64,000 nucleotides of DNA from Flavobacterium piscis (GTDB lineage Bacteria; Bacteroidota; Bacteroidia; Flavobacteriales; Flavobacteriaceae). A model generated the notes under the pieces. That model worked only from the letters and a program-made list of their open reading frames with translations, made no database searches and was not told the DNA's origin. Position numbers and translations under genes: made by a program. The stretch covers positions 682,001 through 746,000 of the forward strand of contig NZ_LVEN01000027.1 of assembly GCF_001686925.1 (NCBI RefSeq), read 5' to 3'. Position 1 is the first letter of the stretch; each line of letters opens with the position of its first letter. Below are positions 27,580 to 37,250 of this stretch, piece by piece.

Positions 27580-29571
27580 TTACTTACTGGTAAACATTTC
27601 ATTAGATTCTTCTGATGTAATTTCAATAAATCTTTCGTAGTGTTTAAGAACATCACTTATGAGTTCATTTTTAGTAAAGTACTGAACGTCATATCCTGCT
27701 CTTGTATCGCCAAAATAAGTTTTGGGATAATAAGTTTCACTGTCCTGCAGTTCCGGAAGGTTTTGTTCTTCGACCAGATATTCTGATATTGTTTTCGCCT
27801 GCAGCTTAACTCCGTAAATAAAATTATGTACCACATTATGCGAAATTTCCATTTCCATACCGAAAGGATTCGTTGCTGACTTAATGGTTACATGAATTCC
27901 TCGCAATGCAAATTCAGTCTGCAATTCGGTAAATGCCTGCTGTACTTTGGTATGAATAAACTCTTCAACAGACGACTTGTCTTTAAAAGAAACAATTTGT
28001 CGCAAACGCTCTTTCCATAATTTCCCTGACCAGGGTACTGTTGAAACAGAAAAACTACGCTGGTAATATCTGTAATCTATTACCAATCCTTTCATCAAAG
28101 CGGCGGCTATAAAAAGCATGATAACAGCAAAGGGCAGGGCAGTTATAAGGGTCATCGTCTGAAGTGCTTTTAATCCTCCTGCCTTTAAAAGCAAAAGCGC
28201 AAGAGCGGCAAGCATTACACCCCAAAAAATTTTCTGCCATGTTGGCGAGACCTGGGAATTTTTGGTTGCAATACTGTCCATTACCAAAATCCCTGAATCA
28301 GCGGAGGTCATAAAAAATATAATGACTATCACAATTACAAGCGCCTTAGAGATTAGTGGGAAAGGTAAATATTCTAAAAAGCTGAACATTAATGCTTCTG
28401 GATTATTTACAAGACCGCTTAGTTCTCCTCCGGCCATATGAAAATCTGTCCAGATGGCACCATTGCCAAAAACAGACATCCAGATCAAATTAAATAGTGT
28501 TGGTAACAAAAGCACGGCTGATATAAATGATCTGATGGTACGTCCCTTTGATATGCGTGCTATAAACAAACCTACAAAAGGAGCCCATGAAATCCACCAG
28601 GCCCAATATAAAATAGTCCAGTTGTAGAACCAGGGAAGGGATTTTTCATCATACACATGAGTATTGAAAGATATCGTAAAAAAGCTGCTGATATAATTTC
28701 CCAGTCCATCTGTAAAGCTTCCAATTATATAAACAGTTGGACCGGCGAAAAGCACAAAAAGCATTAAAATTATAGCGGCCGATACATTAATATTACTTAA
28801 AATTTTAATGCCTTTACTTACTCCTGAGATGGCTGAAAAAATGGACAGTGTCACCAGTACTGCGACGATACACACCTGAGAGGTGAAATTAGAGCCCAAT
28901 ACAATATTTAATCCCTTAAGGCCTGAATTGATCTGGACTACTCCAAAACCAAGCGTGGTTGTGATCCCAAAGAAAGTGCTGCATAGCGCAAAGACATCGA
29001 TGGCATTTCCCCATCCACCGTTAATTTTTTCCTTTAAGAGCGGATAAAGACAGCTTCTAAGAGACAAAGGCAAACGATAACGATAGGAAAAATAAGCTAA
29101 AGAAAGACCTACCAGACCATAAATGGCCCAAGCGTGAATGCCCCAGTGAAAAAAAGTATATAATTGTGCATTTTTGGCCTGATTGATATAATGATCACCG
29201 GTAAAAGCTTCATCAGCATAGTGCGACATGGGTTCTGCTACAGCAAAATACATCAGTCCAATTCCCATTCCGGCTGCAAAAAGCATGGAGATCCAGGAAA
29301 AGAAAGAATGCTCCGGTGTGCTGTCGTTATTTCCTAATTTTATATTTCCGTACTTACTGAACATAAGATAGACCAGAAATAGTACAAATATTGTTACAGA
29401 CCATACGTATACCCAATTCAGGTTTACAAAAATGAAATTTTTAACATGGTTAAGAACGTTTTCGGTTGGTTCAGGAAATAGTACCGTAAAAGCGCAAATG
29501 CCAAGAATAAATAGCAGTCCGGGTATTGTAACGCCCTTATCAAAGGTGGTATTTTTTTTACTCTTTTCCAT
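27580..29571 (-). CDS. BCCT family transporter (BetT-like, with long C-terminal domain)
   Basis: 663 residues with about 12 membrane segments up to residue 510 and a roughly 150-residue cytoplasmic tail, as in BetT-type carriers where the tail takes part in osmotic control. The glycine motif GMGIGLMYF (101-109) and the aromatic Trp box YWAWWISW (Trp323, 325, 326, 329) are canonical, so a quaternary ammonium compound such as choline or glycine betaine is the likely substrate. It stands alone; the nearest gene upstream is divergent. A second, shorter and more divergent BCCT gene lies at 51661. Confidence 0.92.
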   Translation of the reverse strand: MEKSKKNTTFDKGVTIPGLLFILGICAFTVLFPEPTENVLNHVKNFIFVNLNWVYVWSVTIFVLFLVYLMFSKYGNIKLGNNDSTPEHSFFSWISMLFAAGMGIGLMYFAVAEPMSHYADEAFTGDHYINQAKNAQLYTFFHWGIHAWAIYGLVGLSLAYFSYRYRLPLSLRSCLYPLLKEKINGGWGNAIDVFALCSTFFGITTTLGFGVVQINSGLKGLNIVLGSNFTSQVCIVAVLVTLSIFSAISGVSKGIKILSNINVSAAIILMLFVLFAGPTVYIIGSFTDGLGNYISSFFTISFNTHVYDEKSLPWFYNWTILYWAWWISWAPFVGLFIARISKGRTIRSFISAVLLLPTLFNLIWMSVFGNGAIWTDFHMAGGELSGLVNNPEALMFSFLEYLPFPLISKALVIVIVIIFFMTSADSGILVMDSIATKNSQVSPTWQKIFWGVMLAALALLLLKAGGLKALQTMTLITALPFAVIMLFIAAALMKGLVIDYRYYQRSFSVSTVPWSGKLWKERLRQIVSFKDKSSVEEFIHTKVQQAFTELQTEFALRGIHVTIKSATNPFGMEMEISHNVVHNFIYGVKLQAKTISEYLVEEQNLPELQDSETYYPKTYFGDTRAGYDVQYFTKNELISDVLKHYERFIEITSEESNEMFTSK

Positions 29572-29988
29572 AGTAAGTAGTGTTTATTGCAAATTACGAC
29601 TAAATTGCGTCAATTTATTTTTTTTTGAAATTTTCTGCGGGGTTGGCTCCAAAAGAGTTAATTAGGTGGAACAGGCTGCACTAGAAAAGTAAAGTATTAT
29701 AGTATCTTTGTCTCATAAATGCATTCCTGCGGTATTTGTTTATTCAGCTAAGGTACAGAATTGGATTTTTTGGGCAGGCAGCATTTTAGATTAATTATTT
29801 TATCAAAAAATTACGGAAGGATAAGGTTTTATAAACTTTTATCTTAATTTTTAATCCAGCTTTCTATACATTTATATATCGAAAAGAAATCACTGGAAAT
29901 TATCAGCATTTTTAAATACTTTTGCACAAATTATTAGCCTTATCTTTGGATGAGGAATGGAGAAAAAAACTTTTTAAAAAAATTATAT
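29572..29988. other. Intergenic region between BCCT and response regulator genes
   Basis: About 400 bp of AT-rich sequence between divergent genes. I see no gene and no clear hairpin. It must contain promoters for both genes, but none is convincing by eye. Confidence 0.5.
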
Positions 29989-30369
29989 ATGCCATACAAG
30001 AATATACTTCTAATTGATGATGACAGCGACGACACCCTTTTTTTCGTTGAGGCTCTCAGTGCGGTAGACAAACCAATCAATTGCCGCACTATACTTAATC
30101 CTGCCAGGGCTTGGGAAGAGTTGCAGGTTTTGGAAGAACTGCCTGATATTATATTCTTAGATTATAATATGCCGCTTTTAACCGGACTGGAATTTATAAA
30201 GCGCATGCAGGGTGTAGAGCGTTTAAAGAATGTTGAGGTGATTGTACTCTCCACACCTTCTGAGCAGGTAATGGCGCCGTGGCTGGAGACTAACAATACT
30301 GTGGTGAAATACATATCCAAACCTGACAGTATAGAAGAGCTTACAGCCATACTGCAGGAATTGCTATGA
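29989..30369 (+). CDS. Single-domain response regulator (CheY-like)
   Basis: The ATG at 29989 gives 126 residues beginning MPYKNILLIDDD, the normal receiver start; an ATG at 29950 would add 13 residues. Acidic pocket Asp10-Asp11-Asp12, phospho-acceptor Asp58 in FLDYNMP, the Ser/Thr switch (LSTPS, 88-91) and Lys111 in ISKPDS are all present. There is no output domain, so it acts by protein contact, often as partner of a hybrid kinase or phytochrome. No kinase gene is nearby. Confidence 0.9.
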   Translation: MPYKNILLIDDDSDDTLFFVEALSAVDKPINCRTILNPARAWEELQVLEELPDIIFLDYNMPLLTGLEFIKRMQGVERLKNVEVIVLSTPSEQVMAPWLETNNTVVKYISKPDSIEELTAILQELL

Positions 30370-30487
30370 TGTAGTGTTGTAATAAATTTATCTGAATACC
30401 ACTTGATGACGGTTTAAACCGTACTTAATTGAATCTTATTGCTTAGAAATAATTATAATTTAAGGATTATAAAATCTTAAAAATACA

Positions 30488-31261
30488 ATGTTCAAACATC
30501 AGGGAAGCAGAAGAAATACAAGGCATAATCTTAAAATTGCCTCTCTATTATCGTTTGTAGCAGGACTGGTAAATGTAGCAGGATTTTTGGCAGTTCAAAA
30601 ATTAACAACAAACGTTACAGGGCACTTTGCTTTTTTTGTAGATGAGATTTTTAAGTTTAATTTCAAACAGGGATTTATTTACTTTTTCTATATCTTCTTC
30701 TTTTTCCTTGGATCTTTTTTTTCAGGTTTACTTGTTGAGTTTCTCTTGCGAAAAAATGAAAAATACAGTTATGTAATTCCAACAGCAATAGAAAGCATAA
30801 TCTTGTTGGGGATTGCTGTCTTTGGAGAGTATTTAATTATAAAGAATTCTGAAGTTATAGCCTATACCTTATTATTTGCAATGGGTTTACAGAATTCTTT
30901 GGTAACAAAAATATCTAATGCCACTGTAAGAACAACACACCTAACAGGGCTTTTTACAGATTTGGGAATCGAATTATCCCAACTGTTTTTTTATCATGAG
31001 GATTCCTTTAGAAAAAAGCTGTTTGTATCAATAAACCTACGAATGACCATTATCAGTTTTTTCTTTATAGGCGGTATTACGGGTGGTATTTTTTATTCTA
31101 ATTTGGGATTGCATGTTTTATTAATAGGAGTTATGGCTTTGCTTTTAGGCCTCTTATATGACAGGATCAGGTTTAATGCTTTTTTGTTGCAAAGGAAGTA
31201 CAGAAGGCATGCACCGCGCAGTACCAAAGTGGATCAAACTGAAGGTTCGAAAAGAACTTGA
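30488..31261 (+). CDS. DUF1275 (YoaK-like) integral membrane protein
   Basis: 257 residues with about six hydrophobic segments and the family sequences LLSFVAGLVNVAGFLAV, TNVTGHFAFF, QNSLVTKISNATVRTTHLTGLFTDLGIEL. The C-terminal tail is basic (RKYRRHAPRSTK). DUF1275 proteins are widespread inner membrane proteins without an established function. There is 118 bp to the preceding response regulator gene. Confidence 0.85.
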   Translation: MFKHQGSRRNTRHNLKIASLLSFVAGLVNVAGFLAVQKLTTNVTGHFAFFVDEIFKFNFKQGFIYFFYIFFFFLGSFFSGLLVEFLLRKNEKYSYVIPTAIESIILLGIAVFGEYLIIKNSEVIAYTLLFAMGLQNSLVTKISNATVRTTHLTGLFTDLGIELSQLFFYHEDSFRKKLFVSINLRMTIISFFFIGGITGGIFYSNLGLHVLLIGVMALLLGLLYDRIRFNAFLLQRKYRRHAPRSTKVDQTEGSKRT

Positions 31262-31600
31262 CACAATACAGCAGTAAAATATTATTGAATCAAACGGGAG
31301 ACTGATCGTAAAGGACACGGAGATCATCCTAAAAATATCGTGTTTGCTTATATTGGAACACTTAGAGGATTCTGACGCTCACATTTAATAAATCCATCCC
31401 ATTTTAAATCCAGGAAAAATCACGAAACCATTTCTCTTACCAAAATTGAACTGCCGGTTGCTAAAAAATTACAAAGAGTATTTATTAGTCTTTATAATTT
31501 CGTACCTAAAGCAATACATTTCATACCTAATTGCCCATTTGATAACGAATTGCGGTGATTTTGAATTTATTTTGCCTCATAAATCTAAATTAAATAATTT
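31262..31600. other. Intergenic region
   Basis: 339 bp between the DUF1275 and amidohydrolase genes. I see no gene, hairpin or repeat worth naming. Confidence 0.5.
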
Positions 31601-33118
31601 ATGAAAAAGCTATGGTTTAGGAGATTCCTATATGGTACAATAATACTGTTTGCCCTTTTGATCGGTGCATTTATTTGGGCAGATAATGAATTAAATAAAG
31701 TTTTAGGAAAGTCAACTAATGTCATAAATATTTCTTCAATAGTTAAGCCATCCACAATAACTATAATTAAAAATGTTAATGTGCTTGCAGAAGATTGCAG
31801 CTATTTTGTAAAAAATCAAGATGTGACAATTAAAGATGGGATGATAATTCAATTAGGAGAAAATAAAATACTCGATAGCATAGCTACTGTTATTGATGGT
31901 AAAAATAAATTCCTTATTCCAGGGCTTGTAGATAGTCATGTGCATTTAAAAGAAAGTAAAAACGATTTGTTCTTATATTTAATTAATGGTGTTACCTATG
32001 TGAGGGAAATGGCCGGAAGTCCTGTCATTTTAGAATGGAGAAAAGCAATACAAAAAACGGGTTTAGGACCCAGGATGTTTATTGCATCTCCGCCCATATT
32101 TAGCGAGAGCGGATTAATGGGGTATTATTATAGCTGGACACGGCATTCCATCAATTATTCGACTAAAAATGATGCTGAAAGAGCAATATCAAAAATAAAC
32201 GAACAAGGCTATGATGCGGTTAAAATGTACGGTTTTGTGAATCCAGATATGTTTAAGGCAACAATAGAAAGTGCTAAAAAGCATAATATTCCGGTAATTG
32301 GTCACATCCCATTAGTGAATTTAGAAACTTTTTATCACTCAGGTCAAGTTGAGGTTGCTCATATTGAAGAATTAGCTATAAAAACTATTGATGACTTCGG
32401 AAAATCAATTTCTAAAAATCCAGAAGAATATCTCAAATTTTTAAAAGTTAATTCAATGCATATTGCAAAAAAAATGAAAGAGAATAACATTAGTGTTACT
32501 TCAACGGTTTGGTTATGTGAAAGTTTTCCAGGACAAAGATTTGATTTAAAATCCAAGCTTAAAGAGACAGCACTAAAATATGTTAACCCCAAAATTATTG
32601 AGGGAACAATGCTTTATAAATTGGGATGGCTGCCCGGTACAAATGGGTATGAATATGATGGGAAAGAGGACCAGAGTGCCAAAAAATTATCACAAACCTT
32701 TTGGAATACTTATGTTCAGGCAATTCATATCATGACAAGAGCATTAGTGGATAATAAAGTGGTAATTATGGCCGGAACCGATAGCAATGTAGCAACTGTT
32801 GTTCCCGGTTTTTCGCTTCATAATGAATTAGAATCTTTATCTAAAGCTGGAATAACCAATGCAAAAGTGCTCTACTCAGCAACTGTTGCGCCCAGCACTT
32901 GGATGAATAGTAATACCGGAAAAATAAAAACAGGCTATAGATCTGACTTAGTGTTATTGACAAAAAATCCGTTAGAAGATATTAAAAACACAAAGACTAT
33001 TGAATATGTATTTTTTAATAAATATAACATCAATAAAAGCCAAATTGAAACTATTTTAAAAGCTATAGAAGATGCTAATAATGAAAACAGAAGTATAAAA
33101 ATAAAGGAATACTTGTGA
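31601..33118 (+). CDS. Membrane-anchored amidohydrolase (imidazolonepropionase-like)
   Basis: 505 residues. An uncleaved N-terminal membrane segment (about 8-27) suggests a lipid-free anchor facing the periplasm. The amidohydrolase metal centre is visible: PGLVDSHVHL (His113, His115), VKMYG (Lys208), IGHIP (His235), AHIEEL (His254) and AGTDSN (metal Asp near 395). The C-terminal segment SDLVLLTKNPLEDI closes the small beta-sandwich. Relatives act as prolidases, organophosphatases or cyclic amidases, so the substrate is open. A strong terminator follows at 33239. Confidence 0.87.
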   Translation: MKKLWFRRFLYGTIILFALLIGAFIWADNELNKVLGKSTNVINISSIVKPSTITIIKNVNVLAEDCSYFVKNQDVTIKDGMIIQLGENKILDSIATVIDGKNKFLIPGLVDSHVHLKESKNDLFLYLINGVTYVREMAGSPVILEWRKAIQKTGLGPRMFIASPPIFSESGLMGYYYSWTRHSINYSTKNDAERAISKINEQGYDAVKMYGFVNPDMFKATIESAKKHNIPVIGHIPLVNLETFYHSGQVEVAHIEELAIKTIDDFGKSISKNPEEYLKFLKVNSMHIAKKMKENNISVTSTVWLCESFPGQRFDLKSKLKETALKYVNPKIIEGTMLYKLGWLPGTNGYEYDGKEDQSAKKLSQTFWNTYVQAIHIMTRALVDNKVVIMAGTDSNVATVVPGFSLHNELESLSKAGITNAKVLYSATVAPSTWMNSNTGKIKTGYRSDLVLLTKNPLEDIKNTKTIEYVFFNKYNINKSQIETILKAIEDANNENRSIKIKEYL

Positions 33119-33238
33119 TTTAGAAAAAATAATTCCTAATCGTCAAATTCCCGAATTTTCTAAGATGATTTAAAATTATGGATATAGTAAATGATTAATT
33201 GAATTTCTTAGGTTTGATAGATTAATACCACAGCAAAA

Positions 33239-33272
33239 AAAGCCTCCGCAGTGTAATCATTGCGGAGGCTTT
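33239..33272. terminator. Strong bidirectional intrinsic terminator
   Basis: AAAGCCTCCGCA pairs with TGCGGAGGCTTT across a 10-nt loop (stem 33239-33250 / 33261-33272), with an A-run before and TCTGTTT after. It separates the convergent amidohydrolase (+) and small acidic protein (-) genes. Confidence 0.9.
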
Positions 33273-33305
33273 CTGTTTAGTTAATACTTCGGTAAGATGA
33301 CATCT

Positions 33306-33530
33306 TTAATCCTCGTCATCTTCATCCGCTTCTGACTCGTCTAAGGTTCTTCTGTCTGCATCGTCATGATCCAGTTCAGTTGGCTGATGGTCGGCCGATC
33401 TTTCATCGTCATAATGCTGGTTGACTGCCGGATCCGTGTGCTCCATGGTTTCCGAGTGGATGGATTCTTCCCCCATGTGATACATGCTATCGTCGTGATT
33501 GTACGTATCATAGTTTTTTTGTGGTATCAT
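33306..33530 (-). CDS. Small acidic, histidine-rich hypothetical protein
   Basis: 74 residues with no signal peptide or membrane segment. It is extremely rich in Asp, Glu and His (DDSMYHMGEE, HTDPAVNQHYDDE, LDHDDADRR, ending SEADEDDED) and has no Cys or Trp. It is probably disordered. A metal- or calcium-binding or stress role could be imagined but nothing demonstrates it. Its 3' end abuts the strong terminator at 33239, which supports a real transcribed gene. Another acidic protein gene follows on the same strand upstream (33836). Confidence 0.6.
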   Translation of the reverse strand: MIPQKNYDTYNHDDSMYHMGEESIHSETMEHTDPAVNQHYDDERSADHQPTELDHDDADRRTLDESEADEDDED

Positions 33531-33835
33531 AATGTTTTAATTTAAATGGTTTGTAATTTTTGTAAAACCTTCCTTGTCTTTCTGGCTTATTAAAGACCTA
33601 GTCAAGGAAGAATAGTAAAATTAAAAATTAGCGGATGGATTAAATTACAGCATATTTCTGTTTAATTATATTATTTTCAGATTGTTATGATGTGATTGTA
33701 TCGCATTGGGAGCAATGAGGTGTAAAATAGACAGAATGATTCAATGCTTGAATCGATGGTCTATTTAAGAATTGTTACCGGAACCGCTATATTTTGCACC
33801 CGAGCTCCAGCGAACTAGAGAAGCATCCCAGTTCA
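33531..33835. other. Intergenic region between two acidic-protein genes
   Basis: 305 bp of AT-rich sequence. No gene seen. A stretch near 33690 (TTGTATCGCATTGGG) weakly resembles the 35-nt repeat at 6567/7689, but the match is too poor to count. Confidence 0.4.
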
Positions 33836-34240
33836 TTAAAATTTTCGCTGAGAAGGTTTATTATTTTGGAGTGTACTATGACCTGTCTCATTCCGGGTAA
33901 GTTCATCGTTTTTAAGCTCCTCATTGCCAAGTTCTCCTATTTCGAATTCTTTGTTAACGGGATTGTCCGGATCTGGTTCAATGGTTTGAAATTTGTCACT
34001 TTCAGCCTCATCGCTTTGATCGGTATCAATTTGAGTTTCAAATCCTTCAGACGGATCATTATTTTTAAGATCCTCTTCAATGTCCTTCTCAGTTAAATCT
34101 TTGGATTCACTGTCCGATTCATTGTCAAGATTCTCTGAATCATATCGATTGCTGTTTGGATCGTTGCTTTGTGAGTCTGTGTTTGCATTTTGAAAATTCT
34201 TGCCATCCTGAGCGTAATTTTCCGGTGTATCTAAGTTCAT
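33836..34240 (-). CDS. Acidic, Asn/Asp/Ser-rich disordered hypothetical protein
   Basis: 134 residues of low complexity, about one third Asp/Glu, many Asn and Ser, few hydrophobic residues, and no Cys or Trp. Examples are DSENLDNESDSESKDL and EDLKNNDPSEGFETQ. No secretion signal is seen. Small proteins of this composition are frequent in Flavobacterium, often without assigned function. Normal codon phase composition and the absence of a better frame support it as a gene, but it could be weakly expressed. Confidence 0.55.
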   Translation of the reverse strand: MNLDTPENYAQDGKNFQNANTDSQSNDPNSNRYDSENLDNESDSESKDLTEKDIEEDLKNNDPSEGFETQIDTDQSDEAESDKFQTIEPDPDNPVNKEFEIGELGNEELKNDELTRNETGHSTLQNNKPSQRKF

Positions 34241-34757
34241 TATCTTATTTTTTTAAAATTAAATTTTCACTGTTGTTTTTTTTAAAAGAGTGTCCTGAGC
34301 AAGTATACCCGTAACACCGTTATTGTCAGCGTTGTCCTTTTTTCAAATTTAAAAAGAATAGTAGCACTTTTTTTACAGAATAACGATCTGAATTTTATAA
34401 AATAACTATCAGATAATCAGTTGGGTGCATACAATAGTTTTGCAGTAATCCAAAGCATAAAAACTCATTGGTTTAATTATTTCTTTATAAGCCAACCGCC
34501 TTGCTCGCAGGCAGTAAATGAAGAATATAATCTTGTGAAAAGTAAAAATTATAAGAGGTAAGTATAAAGATGCGATTTATTATTCTACAGCTGCATGGAT
34601 GACCAATGAAGAGATTGGAGTACTACTGGTAGGGCATGTCATTATATGGCTTAAATCAATTTGGTTTGAATGTCCTGTTGAGGATCGATCCTGTTTTTTG
34701 TTTTTAGAGAAAACCTTTCAAAATTCATATTGCTAACTGATATTTATTTTTGCTTGA
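34241..34757. other. Intergenic region
   Basis: 517 bp between the acidic-protein and cyclase genes. It contains only a short frame of about 45 codons (34601-34738, +) with no recognisable features. No hairpin or repeat was noticed. Confidence 0.45.
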
Positions 34758-35852
34758 TTATATGTGATACAATGTAAATAATTCAAATTGTATGTCTTTG
34801 CCCCTCAAATTATTTTTTCCTACTGATTCTACGTTGTAGTAAGGACTAAGGTCAAGTTTCTCAGCAAGGGAGTCAGATACTAAAATATCTACATCATAAT
34901 TGTTGCATAACCCTTCAATTCGTGCTGTTGTATTAAGTACATCACCGGTAAATATGATTTCTTTTTTTAAGACACCTATTTCTCCAGTGGTAACTTTTCC
35001 ACAATGCATTCCTGCTTTAAACTGTGGTGATAATCCATATTTTTCTTTATAAGAAGTTGATTTGTCCATTAAGGATTTTTTCATAGCAAAAAAGCATCTT
35101 ATACAAGTATTGTTTTTTACTCCTTTTTCTAATCTCCACGATATAATCATTTCATCTCCAGCATACTGATATATTTCACCTGAATAGTCAATTACCGGAC
35201 CGCTTAAATCTGAAAAATACTGTTGAAGCATCTCAAAATATACGACATGTCCTAACTTTTCTGCAATCGTCGTAGATGATTTCATATCCAGAAACATAAA
35301 TATTCTGTCTTCTTCGACAGGTTTATTGTATTTTCCGAGGAAAAAATTACTGAGAAGACCTGTTCCCATACTTTCACTCACCTCAGTGTAGAACTGTGTC
35401 ATTAGAATAATGCTGGCAATATAGGTTAGGATTCCGAGAAAGGAATAGTCCGTAAAGAAGTCTAACATTAAAAGCCAAAAGCCCTCACTGGAAATTGCAC
35501 TGGGAATTTCATTAGCGGTTGTCAGGAATATGATTATCAAAAGGAAGATAATGATGAGCAGGTAAATCGAAGATTTGTATAAAATTTTTTTAGTGAAGCT
35601 AATTTGAATAAACCATTTATTAAAGTAAAGGATTTCGAGTATACCTATTATTGTTCCAAATATAGTAGCCAACAGTGGAATCGCTATAATATTTCTACTA
35701 AAAACATATTGATTACCCGATGAAGGGTAAATGTTTAGGTCGCCTAATAGTCCTCGCTCAAGGATAGTATAAATCAAACTAAATACAAGCCATATTAAAC
35801 CAAATGGTAAAATACGATTAATGTTTCTTTTGTATTTTGGTGTTATCATCAT
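34758..35852 (-). CDS. Membrane-bound class III adenylate/guanylate cyclase
   Basis: 364 residues. The N-terminal part (1-160) has about four to five hydrophobic segments, followed by a class III cyclase catalytic domain (about 180-362). Metal-binding aspartates are Asp189 (FLDMKSST) and Asp233 (YAGDEMI); the transition-state Asn and Arg lie in GDVLNTTARIEGL. The sequence HCGKVTTGEIG is typical of the family. The product, cAMP or cGMP, is not decidable from sequence. The region downstream holds a small membrane protein and a broken AraC gene on the same strand. Confidence 0.88.
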   Translation of the reverse strand: MMITPKYKRNINRILPFGLIWLVFSLIYTILERGLLGDLNIYPSSGNQYVFSRNIIAIPLLATIFGTIIGILEILYFNKWFIQISFTKKILYKSSIYLLIIIFLLIIIFLTTANEIPSAISSEGFWLLMLDFFTDYSFLGILTYIASIILMTQFYTEVSESMGTGLLSNFFLGKYNKPVEEDRIFMFLDMKSSTTIAEKLGHVVYFEMLQQYFSDLSGPVIDYSGEIYQYAGDEMIISWRLEKGVKNNTCIRCFFAMKKSLMDKSTSYKEKYGLSPQFKAGMHCGKVTTGEIGVLKKEIIFTGDVLNTTARIEGLCNNYDVDILVSDSLAEKLDLSPYYNVESVGKNNLRGKDIQFELFTLYHI

Positions 35853-35937
35853 CTAAGTTGGCAAATCCCAAAGATATTCATTTTTGGTGTGCTTATGTGG
35901 TCTTAAAATTGAAAACGCCAAATAGTTACAGCTTTTT

Positions 35938-36105
35938 TTACTTTGTATTTTTAACTTTTAGGACATAAGTTGTTACTTCAGTGTAACTGATTTTGGACTT
36001 CTTATTCGAATAATATTTTTTTGTGATATTTAATTCAAAAACTGCTAAAAACGTTGTAATTATTAAAGTCAAAATTATCACTGTTTTTATTTCTTTGTAT
36101 TCCAT
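35938..36105 (-). CDS. Small single-pass membrane protein
   Basis: 55 residues starting ATG at 36105. One hydrophobic segment, KTVIILTLIITTFLAVFEL (about 7-25), is followed by a basic and then beta-like polar tail (KKYYSNKKSKISYTEVTTYV). It is 17 bp downstream of the AraC/GyrI-like pseudogene on the same strand and was probably co-transcribed with it. I do not recognise a family; its short length lowers confidence. Confidence 0.45.
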   Translation of the reverse strand: MEYKEIKTVIILTLIITTFLAVFELNITKKYYSNKKSKISYTEVTTYVLKVKNTK

Positions 36106-36122
36106 TTTTAAGAAGTTTTAAT

Positions 36123-37027
36123 TTATTCAATAGGAATACAAAAATCTACGATACTCATTTTTTCCGGATGCTTATTGAAATCATTATAATAAATTTCATA
36201 AGGATTTCGATCAGCTTTTTTATATCCGTTTTCGCCCATCCAAATAAAAAGACCGCTCCATGATTTTTCAAATTCGTTTATTTGAATTTCAAAATGTCCG
36301 ACAATAAATCTGCCTTTTTCTATTTTAGTTAATCCAACTTCTCCATCAACTTCCACTTTTTCTTTCAACGAAATGCAGGCACTCATTCTAACTTTTTCAG
36401 GTTCACTTATTTTAAAACTATCGTGATAAATGGCAACTATTTTTTACGTTTAAATTTTCTAGAAGCCTCCTTGAAGTTGCCCACTTAATTAATTTTGAAT
36501 AAGAATTCTGCATTCCGTTGTGCCCAATTTGTGTAATATAGGCAAGATCTAATTCTGGGAGTTCTTTAATTTCAATTTTTGCTTTCATCTTAATCCAGTT
36601 TTTGAGATTATTAATGGTGCAAATATATTGGTGAGATAATCCATTTTCTTGTCCATTCTTGCTATTGGCTTTACCAATCTTGCTAAATTTATTCGAATTA
36701 ACCATTCTGAATTTTTTAGGGCTGATTCCGTAAAATTTCTTAAATGTTCTGGTAAAGGAGGAGTTGCTGCTGAACCCGTATTGTAATGAAAGTTCTGAAA
36801 TAGTTATTTCTCTTTTGTGGAGAAGTATTGAGGATGTTTTTTCAATTCTTTTGCGAGTAATGTATTCATTTATAGTTTCATTTGTAATTGCTTTAAAAAT
36901 TCTATGAAAATGAAATGGCGAGTAATTTCCAATTTTAGCTATATATTCCAAATTCAGTTCCTGATCTAAATTTTGCTCAATTAATAATTAATACATTATT
37001 AATTCATTTTATATAATCTTCTTTCAT
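36123..37027 (-). pseudogene. Broken AraC regulator with GyrI-like effector domain
   Basis: A full-length reading (about 300 codons) can be rebuilt from ATG at 37027 (MKEDYIK) through an AraC HTH pair (YIAKIGNYSPFHFHRIFK, LSLQYGFSSNSSFTRTFKKF) into a GyrI-like small-molecule domain (MKAKIEIKELPELDLAYI ... MSIVDFCIPIE). Three lesions interrupt it: an in-frame TGA at 37004-37006 where Arg is expected, a +1 shift around 36982-36988, and a +1 shift in the six-base T run at 36440-36445 (A run on the coding strand). Fragments of 177 and 87 residues remain open. Homopolymer sequencing error could explain one lesion but not all three. Confidence 0.85.
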
Positions 37028-37250
37028 ATTTAGGTTTTCGTCGTTCTAAATTAATCTTTGAAATATTAATCAATAGCTGAATCAAAATTATTAATTTAAA
37101 AACATTTAAATGCTCTTCTGGCTAGTATGGACAATTTTTTTTAAAGATTCTTTATTTGATGATAGAATGTAAATTGGAATTAAGCAAAGCGTTTTGGGTA
37201 AAAAATAATATTAGAGGTTTTTAATATATTTGAATTTCTTAACTTTGAAA

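Noticed and set aside
33684..33712. Third copy of the 35-nt repeat
   Set aside because: Roughly 14 of 20 positions match with gaps, which is too weak to call a copy.
34601..34738. 45-codon plus-strand open frame in the gap before the cyclase gene
   Set aside because: No family resemblance, no operon context, and length is within chance for AT-rich DNA.
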